Source: Alphaproteobacteria bacterium (GTDB lineage Bacteria; Pseudomonadota; Alphaproteobacteria; UBA8366). From it: a stretch of 64,000 nucleotides of DNA. The notes under the pieces are model-generated. The model saw only the letters and a list, made by a program, of their open reading frames with translations, ran no database searches and had not been told where the DNA came from. Of this stretch, positions 25,544 to 35,028 are shown one piece after another; within the stretch, counting starts at the first letter, position 1, and every line of letters starts with the position of its first letter. Location: positions 124,001 to 188,000 of the forward strand of contig JAJFJD010000033.1 of assembly GCA_021774335.1 (NCBI GenBank), written 5' to 3'. The position numbers and the translations under genes are program-made.

Positions 25544-27007
25544 ATGAGCGCGACGGCAAGCGCCCCCGGCAGCCGGGTCAAGGTCCGGCTCGGCGCGAAA
25601 ATCCGGCGATTACGGCGCGACCACCGCATGAACCAGGCGCAACTGGCCGAGCGGCTAAGCATTTCCGCCAGTTATCTGAATCTGATCGAGCATAACCACC
25701 GCAACGTGACGGTCGGCCTGCTGCTCAAGCTGGCGGAAGTCTTCCAGCTCAACATCAACGAGTTGGCCGAAGACGACGAAAGCCATCTCGTCTCCAACCT
25801 GATGGAGGCATTCGACGACGCGCTGTTCGAGGAAATCGACCTGACCAACGTGGAAATCCGCGAATTGGTCGGGGCCGCCCCGGTCGCAGCGAAGGCGATC
25901 CTGGCGCTCTACGACGCCTACCGGACCCAACTGACCGACATGCGCAGCCTGGCGGACCAGCTTTCCGACGAAGCGGGCGCGCTGCTCGACTTCGAATCCC
26001 GAATGCCCGCCGACCTGGTGTCCGACTTCATCCAAGGCGCCGGGAACTACTTCCCGGATATCGAGGAAGAAGCCGACCGTGTCAGGCAGGAGGCAAACTT
26101 CGACCGGCAGAACCCCATCGCGAGCATGACCGCCTATCTGCAGGACGCTTTCGGTGTCCGGGTTGCCGTGCTGCCGCCCGCCCCCGGCTTCGAGACCATG
26201 CGGCGCTACGACCCCACTTCGCGCGTCCTGGAAATTTCGGAAATACTGCCGCGCAGCAGCCGCATCTTCCAACTTGCGCACCAGATCGGCCTGCTCTCGA
26301 TCAGTCCCGTGTTCGACACCCTTCTCATCGAAGGCGGGGTGAAAACCGACGAGGCGCGGCGGCTGGGACGGATCAGCCTCGCCAACTACTTCGCGGCGGC
26401 ACTGATGATGCCCTATGACGATTTCCTGGGGATGGCGGAAGGGCTACGCTATGACATCGAATTGCTGCAACACCACTACAACGCCAATTTCGAACAGGTC
26501 TGCCACCGCCTGACGACCCTGCACAAGCCGACCGCCCGCGGCGTCCCGTTCCACATGTTGCGGGTCGATATCGCCGGCAACATATCCAAGCGATTCTCCA
26601 CCTCCGGACTGCGCATTCCCCGGCATGGTGGCGCCTGCCCCCGCTGGAACGTCTACACCGCCTTCCTGACACCCGACGTCATCCATGCCCAGATTTCCCG
26701 AATGGGCAACGGCAACGGGTATTTCTGCATCGCGCGAACACTGCAGAAGCGCGGCGGCGGCCATGGGTCTCCGCAGAGCATCCTGTCAATCGGGCTCGGC
26801 TGCGAACTATCCCGGGCGCGGGAGTTGGTCTACTCGGACGGCATCGATCTCGACAATCCGGAGCGGGCCGTGCCCGCCGGCGTGCAATGCCGGGCCTGCG
26901 AGCGGATGGACTGCAGCCAACGGGCCTTCCCGCCGGTACACCACAAATTGGACATGAACGAGAATACCCGCGGCCTGTCGGCCTACGTGTCGCCACGTTC
27001 GCGTTAG
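25544..27007 (+). CDS. ramB: RamB/ScfR-type XRE transcriptional regulator
   Basis: This 487-residue protein is a short-chain fatty acyl transcriptional regulator (ScfR family: RamB, PrpR, PccR). Residues 10-70 are an XRE helix-turn-helix ([33 protein letters not shown]). A middle IrrE/ImmA-like domain follows ([11 protein letters not shown], lacking the HExxH of active peptidases), then a DUF2083-type C-terminus with [14 protein letters not shown] and [10 protein letters not shown]; related PrpR binds an iron-sulfur cluster with such cysteines. The ATG at 25544 follows GAGGA. Position divergent to aceA matches RamB activation of isocitrate lyase known in Paracoccus. Confidence 0.88.
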   Translation: MSATASAPGSRVKVRLGAKIRRLRRDHRMNQAQLAERLSISASYLNLIEHNHRNVTVGLLLKLAEVFQLNINELAEDDESHLVSNLMEAFDDALFEEIDLTNVEIRELVGAAPVAAKAILALYDAYRTQLTDMRSLADQLSDEAGALLDFESRMPADLVSDFIQGAGNYFPDIEEEADRVRQEANFDRQNPIASMTAYLQDAFGVRVAVLPPAPGFETMRRYDPTSRVLEISEILPRSSRIFQLAHQIGLLSISPVFDTLLIEGGVKTDEARRLGRISLANYFAAALMMPYDDFLGMAEGLRYDIELLQHHYNANFEQVCHRLTTLHKPTARGVPFHMLRVDIAGNISKRFSTSGLRIPRHGGACPRWNVYTAFLTPDVIHAQISRMGNGNGYFCIARTLQKRGGGHGSPQSILSIGLGCELSRARELVYSDGIDLDNPERAVPAGVQCRACERMDCSQRAFPPVHHKLDMNENTRGLSAYVSPRSR

Positions 27008-27113
27008 GCTTGCCAACGCGAAGATGGCGCGATCTGCTTGCACCAACGGGGGCGCAACTTATAATGCGCCGCTTCAACACAGTATCACCGCTCAACAAGG
27101 AAAGACGCGCGCC

Positions 27114-27605
27114 ATGGCCGACTCACCGCTGGTCGGAATTATCATGGGGAGCCAGTCCGACTGGTCGACCATGCAACACGCCGCCGATACTCTCGAGAGT
27201 CTGGGCGTGCCGTTCGAGACGCGTATCGTGTCCGCACACCGCACGCCGAAGCGGCTCGTCGAGTATGCCGAAGGCGTACGTGGCCGTGGCCTCAAGGCAG
27301 TGATCGCGGGCGCCGGTGGTGCTGCGCATCTGCCGGGCATGACCGCGGCGATGACACCGCTGCCCGTGTTCGGCGTGCCGGTCGAAAGCAAGGCGCTGAG
27401 CGGCATGGACAGCCTGTTGTCCATCGTTCAGATGCCAGCGGGAATTCCGGTCGGCACCCTGGCGATCGGGCGCGCCGGTGCCGTCAACGCGGCGCTGTTG
27501 GCCGCCGCGGTGGTCGCGTTGTTCGAACCGGCCGTGGCCAAGGCACTCGACGATTGGCGCGCCGATCAGACGGCGTCCGTCGCCGACAACCCAGCAGAAG
27601 ATTGA
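27114..27605 (+). CDS. purE: 5-(carboxyamino)imidazole ribonucleotide mutase
   Basis: This 163-residue enzyme converts N5-CAIR to CAIR in purine synthesis. The class I PurE motifs are [21 protein letters not shown] (catalytic His) and [17 protein letters not shown] lies eleven bases before the ATG at 27114. The purK gene starts two bases after its stop, giving the usual purE-purK operon in which PurK supplies the unstable substrate. Confidence 0.96.
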   Translation: MADSPLVGIIMGSQSDWSTMQHAADTLESLGVPFETRIVSAHRTPKRLVEYAEGVRGRGLKAVIAGAGGAAHLPGMTAAMTPLPVFGVPVESKALSGMDSLLSIVQMPAGIPVGTLAIGRAGAVNAALLAAAVVALFEPAVAKALDDWRADQTASVADNPAED

Positions 27606-27607
27606 CG

Positions 27608-28705
27608 ATGAGCGACGGTGCTGTGCAACGCCTCGACCCCGGGTCGACGATCGGCATCCTCGGCGACGGCCAGCTCGGCCGGATGATTGCCCTCGGCGCC
27701 GCCCGCCTCGGGTACCGCTGCCACACCTTCGCTGACCGTCCCGACAGTCCCGCCGCGCAAGTCTGCGCCGCATCGACCGTCGCCGATTACGGCGACCAAC
27801 AGGCGCTCGACAGCTTTGCCGAAGCGGTGGACGTGGTCACCCTCGAATTCGAAAACGTGCCGGAAGCATCGGTCCGTTATCTTGCGGAGCGCGTGCCCGT
27901 TCGGCCGGGACCGGAAGTTCTGGCCATTGCGCAGGACCGCCTGCTAGAGAAAAACTTCCTCAACGGCGTCGGGATCCTGACCGCGCCCTATGCCCATGTC
28001 ACCGACCTGCCGTCGCTTGAAAAAGCGGTCGACGCGATCGGCCGACCCTGCGTCCTCAAAACCGCGCAGTTCGGGTATGACGGTAAGGGGCAGATCCTGA
28101 TCGACGGCGACTCGAGCCTTGCGCAGGTGTTCCGGCAGATTAATTCGAAACACACCGTGCTCGAAGGCTGGATCGACTACGCCCTGGAGATATCGGTCAT
28201 TGTAGCGCATGGCCTGACCGGCGAGACGATTTCCTACATCCCCGTCGAGAACCGGCACGTCAACCACATCCTCGACACGACGATCGCACCGGCGGGCGTA
28301 TCGCCCGGCATCGCGGCCAAAGCCGGTGAGATCGCCCGCCACGCGGCGGAACAGATGGGTGTCGTCGGGCTGCTTGCGGTCGAGATGTTCGTGACCTGGG
28401 ACGGCGACGTGCTGGTAAACGAGGTCGCGCCCCGGCCGCACAATTCTGGCCATTGGACGATCGACGCCTGTGCCATCAGCCAATTCCAACAGCTCATCCG
28501 GGCAATCTGCGGCCTGCCGCTGGGATCAACCGAACGGCATTCGGACGCGGTGATGAAAAACCTGATCGGCGCCGAGGTGGAAGGCTGGCGCGACGTGCTC
28601 GGCGAGCCGGGCGCGCGCCTGCATCTCTATGGCAAGTCGGAAATCCGCGAAGGCCGCAAGATGGGACACATCACGCGGCTGTCGGAGCGCAAGGACGGGA
28701 CCTAG
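27608..28705 (+). CDS. purK: 5-(carboxyamino)imidazole ribonucleotide synthase
   Basis: This 365-residue ATP-grasp enzyme makes N5-CAIR from AIR, bicarbonate and ATP. It has the N-terminal preATP-grasp strand TIGILGDGQLGRMIALGAA, the grasp motif KTAQFGYDGKGQ, and NEVAPRPHNSGHWT near the active site. It directly follows purE. Its last codons share the sequence CTAG with the end of coq9 on the other strand, so the two convergent coding regions overlap by four bases. Confidence 0.96.
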   Translation: MSDGAVQRLDPGSTIGILGDGQLGRMIALGAARLGYRCHTFADRPDSPAAQVCAASTVADYGDQQALDSFAEAVDVVTLEFENVPEASVRYLAERVPVRPGPEVLAIAQDRLLEKNFLNGVGILTAPYAHVTDLPSLEKAVDAIGRPCVLKTAQFGYDGKGQILIDGDSSLAQVFRQINSKHTVLEGWIDYALEISVIVAHGLTGETISYIPVENRHVNHILDTTIAPAGVSPGIAAKAGEIARHAAEQMGVVGLLAVEMFVTWDGDVLVNEVAPRPHNSGHWTIDACAISQFQQLIRAICGLPLGSTERHSDAVMKNLIGAEVEGWRDVLGEPGARLHLYGKSEIREGRKMGHITRLSERKDGT

Positions 28706-29361
28706 AGACCCGTTCTCGGAGAGTAACGGTCACCCGGCCGACACAGACGCGCCGGGTTGGGCAGCCGGTCGACGAACGACCGCACACGTCCCGTAAGCTT
28801 CGGAATGCGCATGACGTCGGCGATACGGCGGTCGAGAAACGCCCAAGTATCGCTCAATCCATCCGACCTATCGTCAAGCCAACACAGCAATGTCGAACTG
28901 TACACGCCCGCCAACAGGCTCCGTTTGCTGTAGAAGTTCCAATCCGTCGAGCTGTCCCCCGCCGCGACCCACATGGCGTCCACGGTCCGGTACAGGCATT
29001 TGCCGCCGAGAATCGCGTTGGATGGCAGCGCCAGGACAGCCAGGGCCCGGCGGACCGCTTCGCGGTGCGGTGCGGCCTGCTCCAAACGGACACGGACGGC
29101 GGTGGCGATCCGCTCACGGATTTTCATCGTCCCAATATCGCGGCGGTCCAGTTCGATAAGCATGCGCCGATCAGCCAGATCGCTGTAATGCGCCACCATA
29201 TCCGCGGCGCCGTAGGGAAAGGCACGCGCTGCTTCGGCTTGGGTCAGACCGAGATCGGCCGCCGCCCGGCGTGCCGCCCGTGGCGTCCAGCCATCGAAGG
29301 GAATATGCGGTAAGGCCGCCTCAACGATCTTGTCGCGCAGCGTCATCAGGTCGTCGGTCAT
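28702..29361 (-). CDS. coq9: COQ9-family ubiquinone biosynthesis protein
   Basis: This 219-residue protein matches COQ9, a lipid-binding protein with a TetR-like fold that helps COQ7-type hydroxylation in ubiquinone synthesis. The visible landmarks are a helical start (LRDKIVEAALPHIPFDGW, then AARRAAADLGLT), the central LALPSNAILGGKCLYRTVDAMW-type segment (in two parts) and WNFYSKRSLLAGVYSSTLL. The ATG at 29361 overlaps the def stop as ATGA. The convergent end with purK overlaps by four bases. Confidence 0.88.
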   Translation of the reverse strand: MTDDLMTLRDKIVEAALPHIPFDGWTPRAARRAAADLGLTQAEAARAFPYGAADMVAHYSDLADRRMLIELDRRDIGTMKIRERIATAVRVRLEQAAPHREAVRRALAVLALPSNAILGGKCLYRTVDAMWVAAGDSSTDWNFYSKRSLLAGVYSSTLLCWLDDRSDGLSDTWAFLDRRIADVMRIPKLTGRVRSFVDRLPNPARLCRPGDRYSPRTGL

Positions 29362-29951
29362 GACTCTTCCGCCTCCGTTTCGTCGATATCCTCGTCTTCC
29401 GCCGCGCCCGGCGCGCCGTATTTCATCTCTTCGCGGAACATCAGCAGCGACATGTCGGTCATCCGCTGCGGATACAGGATACCGTCGAGATGATCGCATT
29501 CATGCTGCACCACGCGGGCATGGAAGCCCTCGGCGATGCGATCGATCGGCTCTCCGCCCAGCGACACGCCGCGATAGCGGATCTGGGTAAACCGCGGCAC
29601 CGCCCCTATCAAGCCCGGCACGGACAGGCAGCCTTCCCAGCCCATGTCCTGTTCCTCAGTCAACGGCTCGATCACCGGGTTCATCAGAACGGTCAACGGT
29701 ACGCTGTGGTCCTCATCATCCGCTTCAGATCCATCATCCGGCTCCTCCCGATCGGCGGGGACGTGGAAAATCACCAACCGCAACGGCACATGGACCTGAG
29801 GCGCCGCCAGGCCCGCGCCGTCGGCGTCATCCATCGTTTCCACCATGTCCCGAACCAGACGCTGGATTTCCGGCGATGCGGGGTCCGGTACCGGCGATGC
29901 GGGGGCGCGAAGCACCGGATGGCCCATCCGGGCGATTTTAAGGATTGCCAT
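29358..29951 (-). CDS. def: peptide deformylase
   Basis: This 197-residue metalloenzyme removes the formyl group from nascent proteins. The three family motifs are present: GAGLAAPQ (residues about 45-52), EGCLSVPG (metal Cys) and QHECDHLDGILY (HExDH). It has an unusual insert of acidic residues, EEPDDGSEADDEDHS, between motifs 1 and 2, and a further acidic tail (EDEDIDETEAEES). The start at 29951 is preferred because the longer frame upstream has no family resemblance. It is coupled to coq9. Confidence 0.94.
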   Translation of the reverse strand: MAILKIARMGHPVLRAPASPVPDPASPEIQRLVRDMVETMDDADGAGLAAPQVHVPLRLVIFHVPADREEPDDGSEADDEDHSVPLTVLMNPVIEPLTEEQDMGWEGCLSVPGLIGAVPRFTQIRYRGVSLGGEPIDRIAEGFHARVVQHECDHLDGILYPQRMTDMSLLMFREEMKYGAPGAAEDEDIDETEAEES

Positions 29952-30124
29952 GGCCGTAATATGGGGTTTCACTACTATCTGGTAAAGTACGGAAAGAAGG
30001 GTAAAGCGTCCCTTCACATCGCTATTTGGCTGTGCTATAAGCCGCGCGCCCATGATGAGTCGTCTGGGCAACACCCGAATCCATGCTGAATGGTCGCCGA
30101 AGGGGCGGATAAGGAGTTTGTGTC

Positions 30125-30331
30125 ATCGTTAACGTAGTAGTCCGGGACAATAACGTCGATCAGGCGCTTAAGGCCCTGAAAAAGAAGATGCAGCGCGAAG
30201 GTGTCTTCCGGGAAATGAAGCTCCGTCGTGCGTATGAGAAGCCGTCCGAACGAAAGGCCCGCGAAAAGGCCGAGGCCGTGCGGCGCCATCGCAAGCTGTT
30301 GCGTAAACGGTTGGATCGCGAGGGCTACTAG
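30125..30331 (+). CDS. rpsU: 30S ribosomal protein S21, apparently with an ATC start
   Basis: This is ribosomal protein S21: [40 protein letters not shown] and the basic tail of about 68 residues agree with alphaproteobacterial S21 throughout. No ATG, GTG or TTG is available in frame: an in-frame TAA lies at 30110-30112, and the following codons are GGA, GTT, TGT, GTC, ATC, GTT, AAC. A strong ribosome site AAGGAG (30111-30116) lies eight bases before ATC at 30125, which I take as the start; GTC at 30122 is the other candidate. A sequencing error is possible. Confidence 0.82.
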   Translation: MVNVVVRDNNVDQALKALKKKMQREGVFREMKLRRAYEKPSERKAREKAEAVRRHRKLLRKRLDREGY

Positions 30332-30455
30332 CCCGAATTGACCGTGGCGGCCGCAAATGCCGCCGCAGCAATGCCCGTTCCGACCCTCCCGATTAGCCCT
30401 ACAATCACACAAGCGTGACTTGCCCGCGTTCTGGCGTCTGGCCAGACTGTGCGGT

Positions 30456-31430
30456 ATGCAGCGCTTTTTTCTTGCCTTCCTTATCCTGCTGGGCGGCCTT
30501 GCGAATGCCGCCGCGAACCCGGATTCATGGCGCCACGAATGGCCAAAAACTGATTTTTCCAAAAAATCCGTCGAATTCCAGGAAATTCTCTCCGGCGGAC
30601 CGCCGAAAGACGGCATTCCGGCAATCGACGACCCGGTTTTCAAACCAGTCGCCGAGATCGAGAATCTCAAAGACACCGAGCCGGTCATCGGCCTGAAGAT
30701 CAACGGCGAGATCAAAGCCTATCCACTGCGCATTCTGATGTGGCACGAGATCGTCAACGACGAACTCGGCGGCGTCCCGGTGTCGGTCACGTTTTGCCCG
30801 TTGTGTAACGCCGCGATTGTGTTCGATCGTCGGCTTGACGGCAAAGTCTACGATTTTGGAACCACCGGAAAACTGCGCCGGTCGGATCTCGTCATGTATG
30901 ACCGGCAAACCGAAAGCTGGTGGCAGCAGTTTCTCGGCCAAGGAATCGTGGGCTCCATGACCGGAAAGACGCTGAAAGCGCTACCGGCGCGGCTCGAATC
31001 CTGGGCGAAATTCAAGACCCGGGCGCCGAAGGGCATGGTCCTGGTGCCCAATAACCCGGGAACCCGGGCTTACGGCATGAACCCCTACAGCGGATACGAC
31101 TCGCTGCCGCGCCCCTTTCTCTACAACGGCAAAATGCCGGAAGGGATCGCCCCGCTGTCCCGTGTCGTATCGCTGGAAAAGAAAGACCAGGCGTGGAGCC
31201 TGGCCTACCTGAAGCGCCATCGTGAAGTGCGCCTTGAGGATAAGACGGTCATCCGCTGGGAGCCGGGCCAGAATTCCGCGCTCGACAGCAGCGTGATCGC
31301 GGACGGCAAGGATGTCGGCAATGTCACGGTCCAACGCATGTCCGGCGAGGGGCTCGTCGATATCCCCTATTTCGTGGATTTCGCCTTCGCATTTCACGCG
31401 TTCAAGCCCGACGCCCGCATCCACAAGTAG
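30456..31430 (+). CDS. secreted DUF3179 protein
   Basis: This 324-residue exported protein begins with a typical signal peptide, MQRFFLAFLILLGGLANAAA, cut near residue 20. The mature part is DUF3179, a family of unknown function; recognisable pieces are EPVIGLKINGEIKAYPLRIL, WHEIVNDELGGVPVSVTFCP, the CPLCN cysteine pair, and a TESWWQQFLGQGIVG segment. The cysteine pair suggests metal binding or a redox role but this is inference. The ATG at 30456 is chosen because it gives the signal peptide directly. It follows rpsU by about 125 bp and may have its own promoter. Confidence 0.87.
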   Translation: MQRFFLAFLILLGGLANAAANPDSWRHEWPKTDFSKKSVEFQEILSGGPPKDGIPAIDDPVFKPVAEIENLKDTEPVIGLKINGEIKAYPLRILMWHEIVNDELGGVPVSVTFCPLCNAAIVFDRRLDGKVYDFGTTGKLRRSDLVMYDRQTESWWQQFLGQGIVGSMTGKTLKALPARLESWAKFKTRAPKGMVLVPNNPGTRAYGMNPYSGYDSLPRPFLYNGKMPEGIAPLSRVVSLEKKDQAWSLAYLKRHREVRLEDKTVIRWEPGQNSALDSSVIADGKDVGNVTVQRMSGEGLVDIPYFVDFAFAFHAFKPDARIHK

Positions 31431-31476
31431 TTATTTCTTAATAGATTCTACGGCAGAGTCGCTATGCATCGACTGC

Positions 31477-31495
31477 AATGCTGCAATGCAGCATT
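31477..31495. promoter_or_regulatory. inverted repeat upstream of the DUF1127 gene
   Basis: AATGCTGC (31477-31484) and GCAGCATT (31488-31495) form a perfect eight-base dyad with a three-base centre, about 75 bp before the DUF1127 start. It could be an operator; no U tract follows, so a terminator for the preceding gene is less likely. Confidence 0.35.
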
Positions 31496-31569
31496 TAGTC
31501 TGCAAATCTGGCGGTTACCTGCCATATAACATCTAGACAGTACGTAAAATTGCATTGATGGAGAGAGCA

Positions 31570-31743
31570 ATGGCACACGCCAACAAAACTCAATCGGGCC
31601 GTCGCAACTTCTTCGCCACTTTAGGTCGAGCCGTTGACGCCCATCTCGAATTCGAACGTCTGAATAACATGAACGACGAATCTCTCGCCGCCATGAACCT
31701 GACGCGCGATCAAATTCCGCAGCATATTATCGCCCGCCTCTAA
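31570..31743 (+). CDS. DUF1127/YjiS-like small protein
   Basis: This 57-residue protein ends with the pattern LAAMNLTRDQIPQHIIARL, similar to the end of DUF1127/YjiS domains, in which the last helix reads LxxxGLTRxxIP. The N-terminal half, including FFATLGRAVDAHLEFERLN, is an amphipathic helix. GGAG precedes the ATG at 31570. Some DUF1127 proteins bind RNA and affect phosphate or carbon regulation in Agrobacterium and Rhodobacter; the role here is unknown. Confidence 0.8.
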   Translation: MAHANKTQSGRRNFFATLGRAVDAHLEFERLNNMNDESLAAMNLTRDQIPQHIIARL

Positions 31744-31807
31744 GGCTGGCGCGCCGCCGCGCTCCGCGCGGTTGGCCTTCTGCGGGATTTGCTGGGGGTT
31801 AGGTCCC

Positions 31808-33199
31808 TTACTCGAGCGCCTTGACGACGTTCTCGCACATCGCCTTGGCATCGCCGAACAGCATCATCGTGTTGTCCCGGAAGAACAGTTCGTTCTCGAC
31901 ACCGGCATAGCCGGACCCTAACGACCGTTTCACGAACAGCACGGTGCTCGCCTTTTCGACGTCGAGGATCGGCATGCCGTAGATCGCACTCTGCGGGTCG
32001 GTCTTAGCCGCAGGATTGGTCACGTCGTTGGCCCCAATCACGAAGGCCACATCCGCGCCGGCGAAATCGCGATTGATTTCCTCGAGTTCCTTAACTTCGT
32101 CATAGGGCACATTGGCCTCGGCCAGTAGCACGTTCATGTGGCCCGGCATCCGCCCGGCAACGGGATGGATAGCGTAGCGCACCGAAATACCCTCGGCCTT
32201 GAGCAGATCGGCCATTTCCCGGAGCGCGTGCTGCGCCTGGGCGACCGCCATGCCGTATCCCGGTACGATGATTACGCTGCCGGCATTTTTCATTATGAAC
32301 GCGGCATCGTCCGCGCTGCCGGTGCGTACATTTCGGTCCTGCATCGCCGCCGCGTCGGGCCCAGCGGATTCACCGCCAAATCCGCCCAGTATGACGTTGA
32401 AGAACGAGCGGTTCATGCCCTTGCACATAATGTAGCTGAGGATGGCGCCGGACGATCCCACGAGCGCCCCGGTGATGATCAGCGCTGTATTGCCGAGCGT
32501 GAAGCCGATCCCGCAGGCGGCCCATCCCGAATAGCTGTTCAGCATCGAGACCACGACAGGCATGTCCGCGCCGCCGATCGGGATAATGATCAGTATGCCA
32601 ATGGCCAGCGACAGCAGCACGATCATCCAGAACAGGCCTGGGCCCTGATCCATGCACATCCAGACGACAAGTACGACCAACAGAATGCCCAGCAGCGCGT
32701 TCAGCGGGTGCTGGCCGGAGAATACGATGGGAGCGCCGCTCATGATGCCTTGCAGCTTGCCGAAGGCGATGATCGACCCGGTAAAGGTGACCGCGCCGAT
32801 CGCCGTGCCGATGCTCATCTCTATGAGGCTCGTGGCGGGAATTTGCCCATAACTGCCCAGGCCATACGCTGATGGCTGGAAGAAGGCGGCCGCGGCAACG
32901 AACACGGCGGCGAGGCCGACAAGGCTGTGGAACGCCGCGACGAGCTGCGGCAGCGCGGTCATCTGAATTTTAAGCGCCGCAACGGTCCCAATCGTGCCGC
33001 CGATCAGCACGCCCAGGATAATCATCGAAAAGCTCAACACGCCCGGCGCGGCCAAGGTGGTCACGACGGCAATCACCATACCGACGACGCCGTAGACATT
33101 GCCAGCCCGTGCGGTATCTGGCGACGACAGGCCGCGCAGCGCCATGATGAAACAGATGCTGGCGATCAAATAGGCAAAGGCCGATAAATTCTCACTCAT
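31808..33199 (-). CDS. pntB: NAD(P) transhydrogenase subunit beta
   Basis: This 463-residue subunit of the proton-pumping transhydrogenase contains about nine N-terminal membrane helices and then the soluble NADP-binding domain III. Landmarks are the helix-rich part GVLIGGTIGTVAALKIQM, and in domain III IIVPGYGMAVAQAQHALREM, HPVAGRMPGHMNVLLAEA and VIGANDVTNPAA. It uses the proton gradient to make NADPH from NADH. It is the last gene of pntAA-pntAB-pntB on this strand, 18 bp after pntAB. Confidence 0.96.
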   Translation of the reverse strand: MSENLSAFAYLIASICFIMALRGLSSPDTARAGNVYGVVGMVIAVVTTLAAPGVLSFSMIILGVLIGGTIGTVAALKIQMTALPQLVAAFHSLVGLAAVFVAAAAFFQPSAYGLGSYGQIPATSLIEMSIGTAIGAVTFTGSIIAFGKLQGIMSGAPIVFSGQHPLNALLGILLVVLVVWMCMDQGPGLFWMIVLLSLAIGILIIIPIGGADMPVVVSMLNSYSGWAACGIGFTLGNTALIITGALVGSSGAILSYIMCKGMNRSFFNVILGGFGGESAGPDAAAMQDRNVRTGSADDAAFIMKNAGSVIIVPGYGMAVAQAQHALREMADLLKAEGISVRYAIHPVAGRMPGHMNVLLAEANVPYDEVKELEEINRDFAGADVAFVIGANDVTNPAAKTDPQSAIYGMPILDVEKASTVLFVKRSLGSGYAGVENELFFRDNTMMLFGDAKAMCENVVKALE

Positions 33200-33217
33200 G
33201 ACGGGTCTGCCGCTCCG

Positions 33218-33628
33218 TTAGCTCTTTGGTTTCTTTTTGAACATCTGAAGCATGCGTTGCGTCACGATGAAACCGCCGAAAATATTAACCGACGCCAAGA
33301 CGACCGCGATGAAGCCGAAGACCTTAGACAGGCTCATATCAGCCGGACCGGCGGCAATCAGCGCCCCCACGATGATCACCGACGAGATTGCGTTGGTGAC
33401 GCCCATCAGCGGCGAATGCAGCGCCGGCGTGACGTTCCAGACCACGTAGTAACCGACGAACACCGCCAGCGCGAAGATCGTGAACATAAAGACGAACGGC
33501 TCGCCACCGCCTGCCGCCGCGCTCGCACTGCGCACGGCCTGTTCCAGCAGGGCGTCCGCTTCCACCGAGAGTTCCGCGGCCCGGCGCGATATTTCTTCGG
33601 CTTTCTGAATGAGGTCCTGGCCTTGCAT
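33218..33628 (-). CDS. pntAB: NAD(P) transhydrogenase subunit alpha, membrane part
   Basis: This 136-residue protein corresponds to the membrane part of PntA when the alpha subunit is split, as in alphaproteobacteria. It starts with a charged helix, then carries about three or four hydrophobic segments ([57 protein letters not shown]) and ends [13 protein letters not shown]. It is positioned 5 bp after pntAA, consistent with coupled expression. Confidence 0.95.
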   Translation of the reverse strand: MQGQDLIQKAEEISRRAAELSVEADALLEQAVRSASAAAGGGEPFVFMFTIFALAVFVGYYVVWNVTPALHSPLMGVTNAISSVIIVGALIAAGPADMSLSKVFGFIAVVLASVNIFGGFIVTQRMLQMFKKKPKS

Positions 33629-33633
33629 CCGGA

Positions 33634-34902
33634 TTAGTCTCCTTTCGCCTTGGCGTCCGTGGCATCCGCATTGTCATCGGTTGCGCTCTCGGCCTTGGCG
33701 TCTTCCGTCTTATCATCGTCATCCGCCGCGTCGCCGGCATCTTCCGTCGACTTGTCCTGCTCAGTCAGGAATGGATGAACGATCTTTCCGTCGCGCGTCA
33801 CCAGCGTGCCGCTAACCACCTCGTCTTCGAGATCGATCTTCAAGGATTTCGTCTCCTCATCGATCATCGGCGTCAGGAAGTTCAGCAGGTTCTTGGCGAA
33901 CAGCTTGCTGGCATCTTCGGCGATACGACCCGGCACGTTGATATGCCCAACAATCTTGACCCCATGCTTGGTCACGATCTTGCCTGGCGTCGATCCGGCG
34001 CAGTTGCCACCCGCCTCGACCGCCAAATCGATCACCACCGACCCCGGCTTCATCGACTTGAGCATGTCCTCGTCGACCAGGCGCGGCGCGGGCCGGCCCG
34101 GGATCAATGCGGTGCAAATCACAATATCCTGCTTGGCAATGGTCTCGGCGATCAAATCCGCCTGCTTGGCCTTGTAGCCGTCGCTCATTTCCTTGGCGTA
34201 GCCGCCGGCGGTCTGCGCCTGCGCGAATTCATCATCCTCGACTGCGACGAAGGTCGCGCCGAGCGATTCCACCTGCTCTTTGGTGGCGGGTCGCACATCG
34301 GTCGCGGACACGATCGCACCTAAACGCCGCGCGGTCGCGATCGCCTGAAGTCCGGCAACGCCAACCCCCATAACGAAAACGCGGGCCGGCGGGATGGTTC
34401 CCGCCGCGGTCATCATCATCGGAAAGGCGCGCCCGAATTCGGTCGCCGCATCCAGCACCGACTTGTATCCCGCAAGATTCGATTGCGAGGAAAGGATGTC
34501 CATGGACTGCGCACGCGATATCCGCGGCATCAGTTCCATAGCAAACCCGGTCACGCCGGCTTTGGCCATGGCATCGACGAAGGCAGCGTCGGTCAGCGCG
34601 TTAATCTGGCAACACAGCACTTGACCCTTGGTGAAATTGGCTAGCTCGTCCTCGCTTTCGCCGTCGATCATCGGGCGGCGCACCTTGAGGACCACATCCG
34701 CGCCCTTCAGCGCCGCCTTGGCCGTCGCCGCGATGCTGGCGCCCGCCTCCTTGAACGCAGCGTCGGGAATCGAGGCCCCCTTGCCCGCTGCTTTTTCGAC
34801 AGAAACCTCGGCGCCGAGGCCGCAGAACTTTTTGACCGTCTCCGGCGACGCAGCCACACGCGTCTCGTTCGGCCACCTTTCTTTTAGAACCGCAATCTTC
34901 AT
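33634..34902 (-). CDS. pntAA: NAD(P) transhydrogenase subunit alpha, NAD-binding part
   Basis: This 422-residue protein is the NAD(H)-binding domain I of transhydrogenase, of the alanine-dehydrogenase-like fold: [20 protein letters not shown] at the start, the Rossmann segment [21 protein letters not shown], and [20 protein letters not shown]. After about residue 383 it carries an unusually acidic, low-complexity tail of roughly 40 residues, rich in Asp, Ala and Lys, where the membrane helices of unsplit PntA would begin. It is the first gene of the operon. Confidence 0.95.
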   Translation of the reverse strand: MKIAVLKERWPNETRVAASPETVKKFCGLGAEVSVEKAAGKGASIPDAAFKEAGASIAATAKAALKGADVVLKVRRPMIDGESEDELANFTKGQVLCCQINALTDAAFVDAMAKAGVTGFAMELMPRISRAQSMDILSSQSNLAGYKSVLDAATEFGRAFPMMMTAAGTIPPARVFVMGVGVAGLQAIATARRLGAIVSATDVRPATKEQVESLGATFVAVEDDEFAQAQTAGGYAKEMSDGYKAKQADLIAETIAKQDIVICTALIPGRPAPRLVDEDMLKSMKPGSVVIDLAVEAGGNCAGSTPGKIVTKHGVKIVGHINVPGRIAEDASKLFAKNLLNFLTPMIDEETKSLKIDLEDEVVSGTLVTRDGKIVHPFLTEQDKSTEDAGDAADDDDKTEDAKAESATDDNADATDAKAKGD

Positions 34903-35028
34903 TCTGGCCCGCCCGGATATGAGTTTTCGTCCACCATGTCCCCAGTCAACTCAGCGATATGCCAGCTATGACACCGCTTGCCAAGGATGGAAATAAATTC
35001 CCGCAACAACTTCACACGATCGTGCGGA

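Noticed and set aside
31477..31495. The dyad before the DUF1127 gene as a terminator of the DUF3179 gene
   Set aside because: It has no following U tract and only a three-base loop, so it is listed as a possible operator instead.
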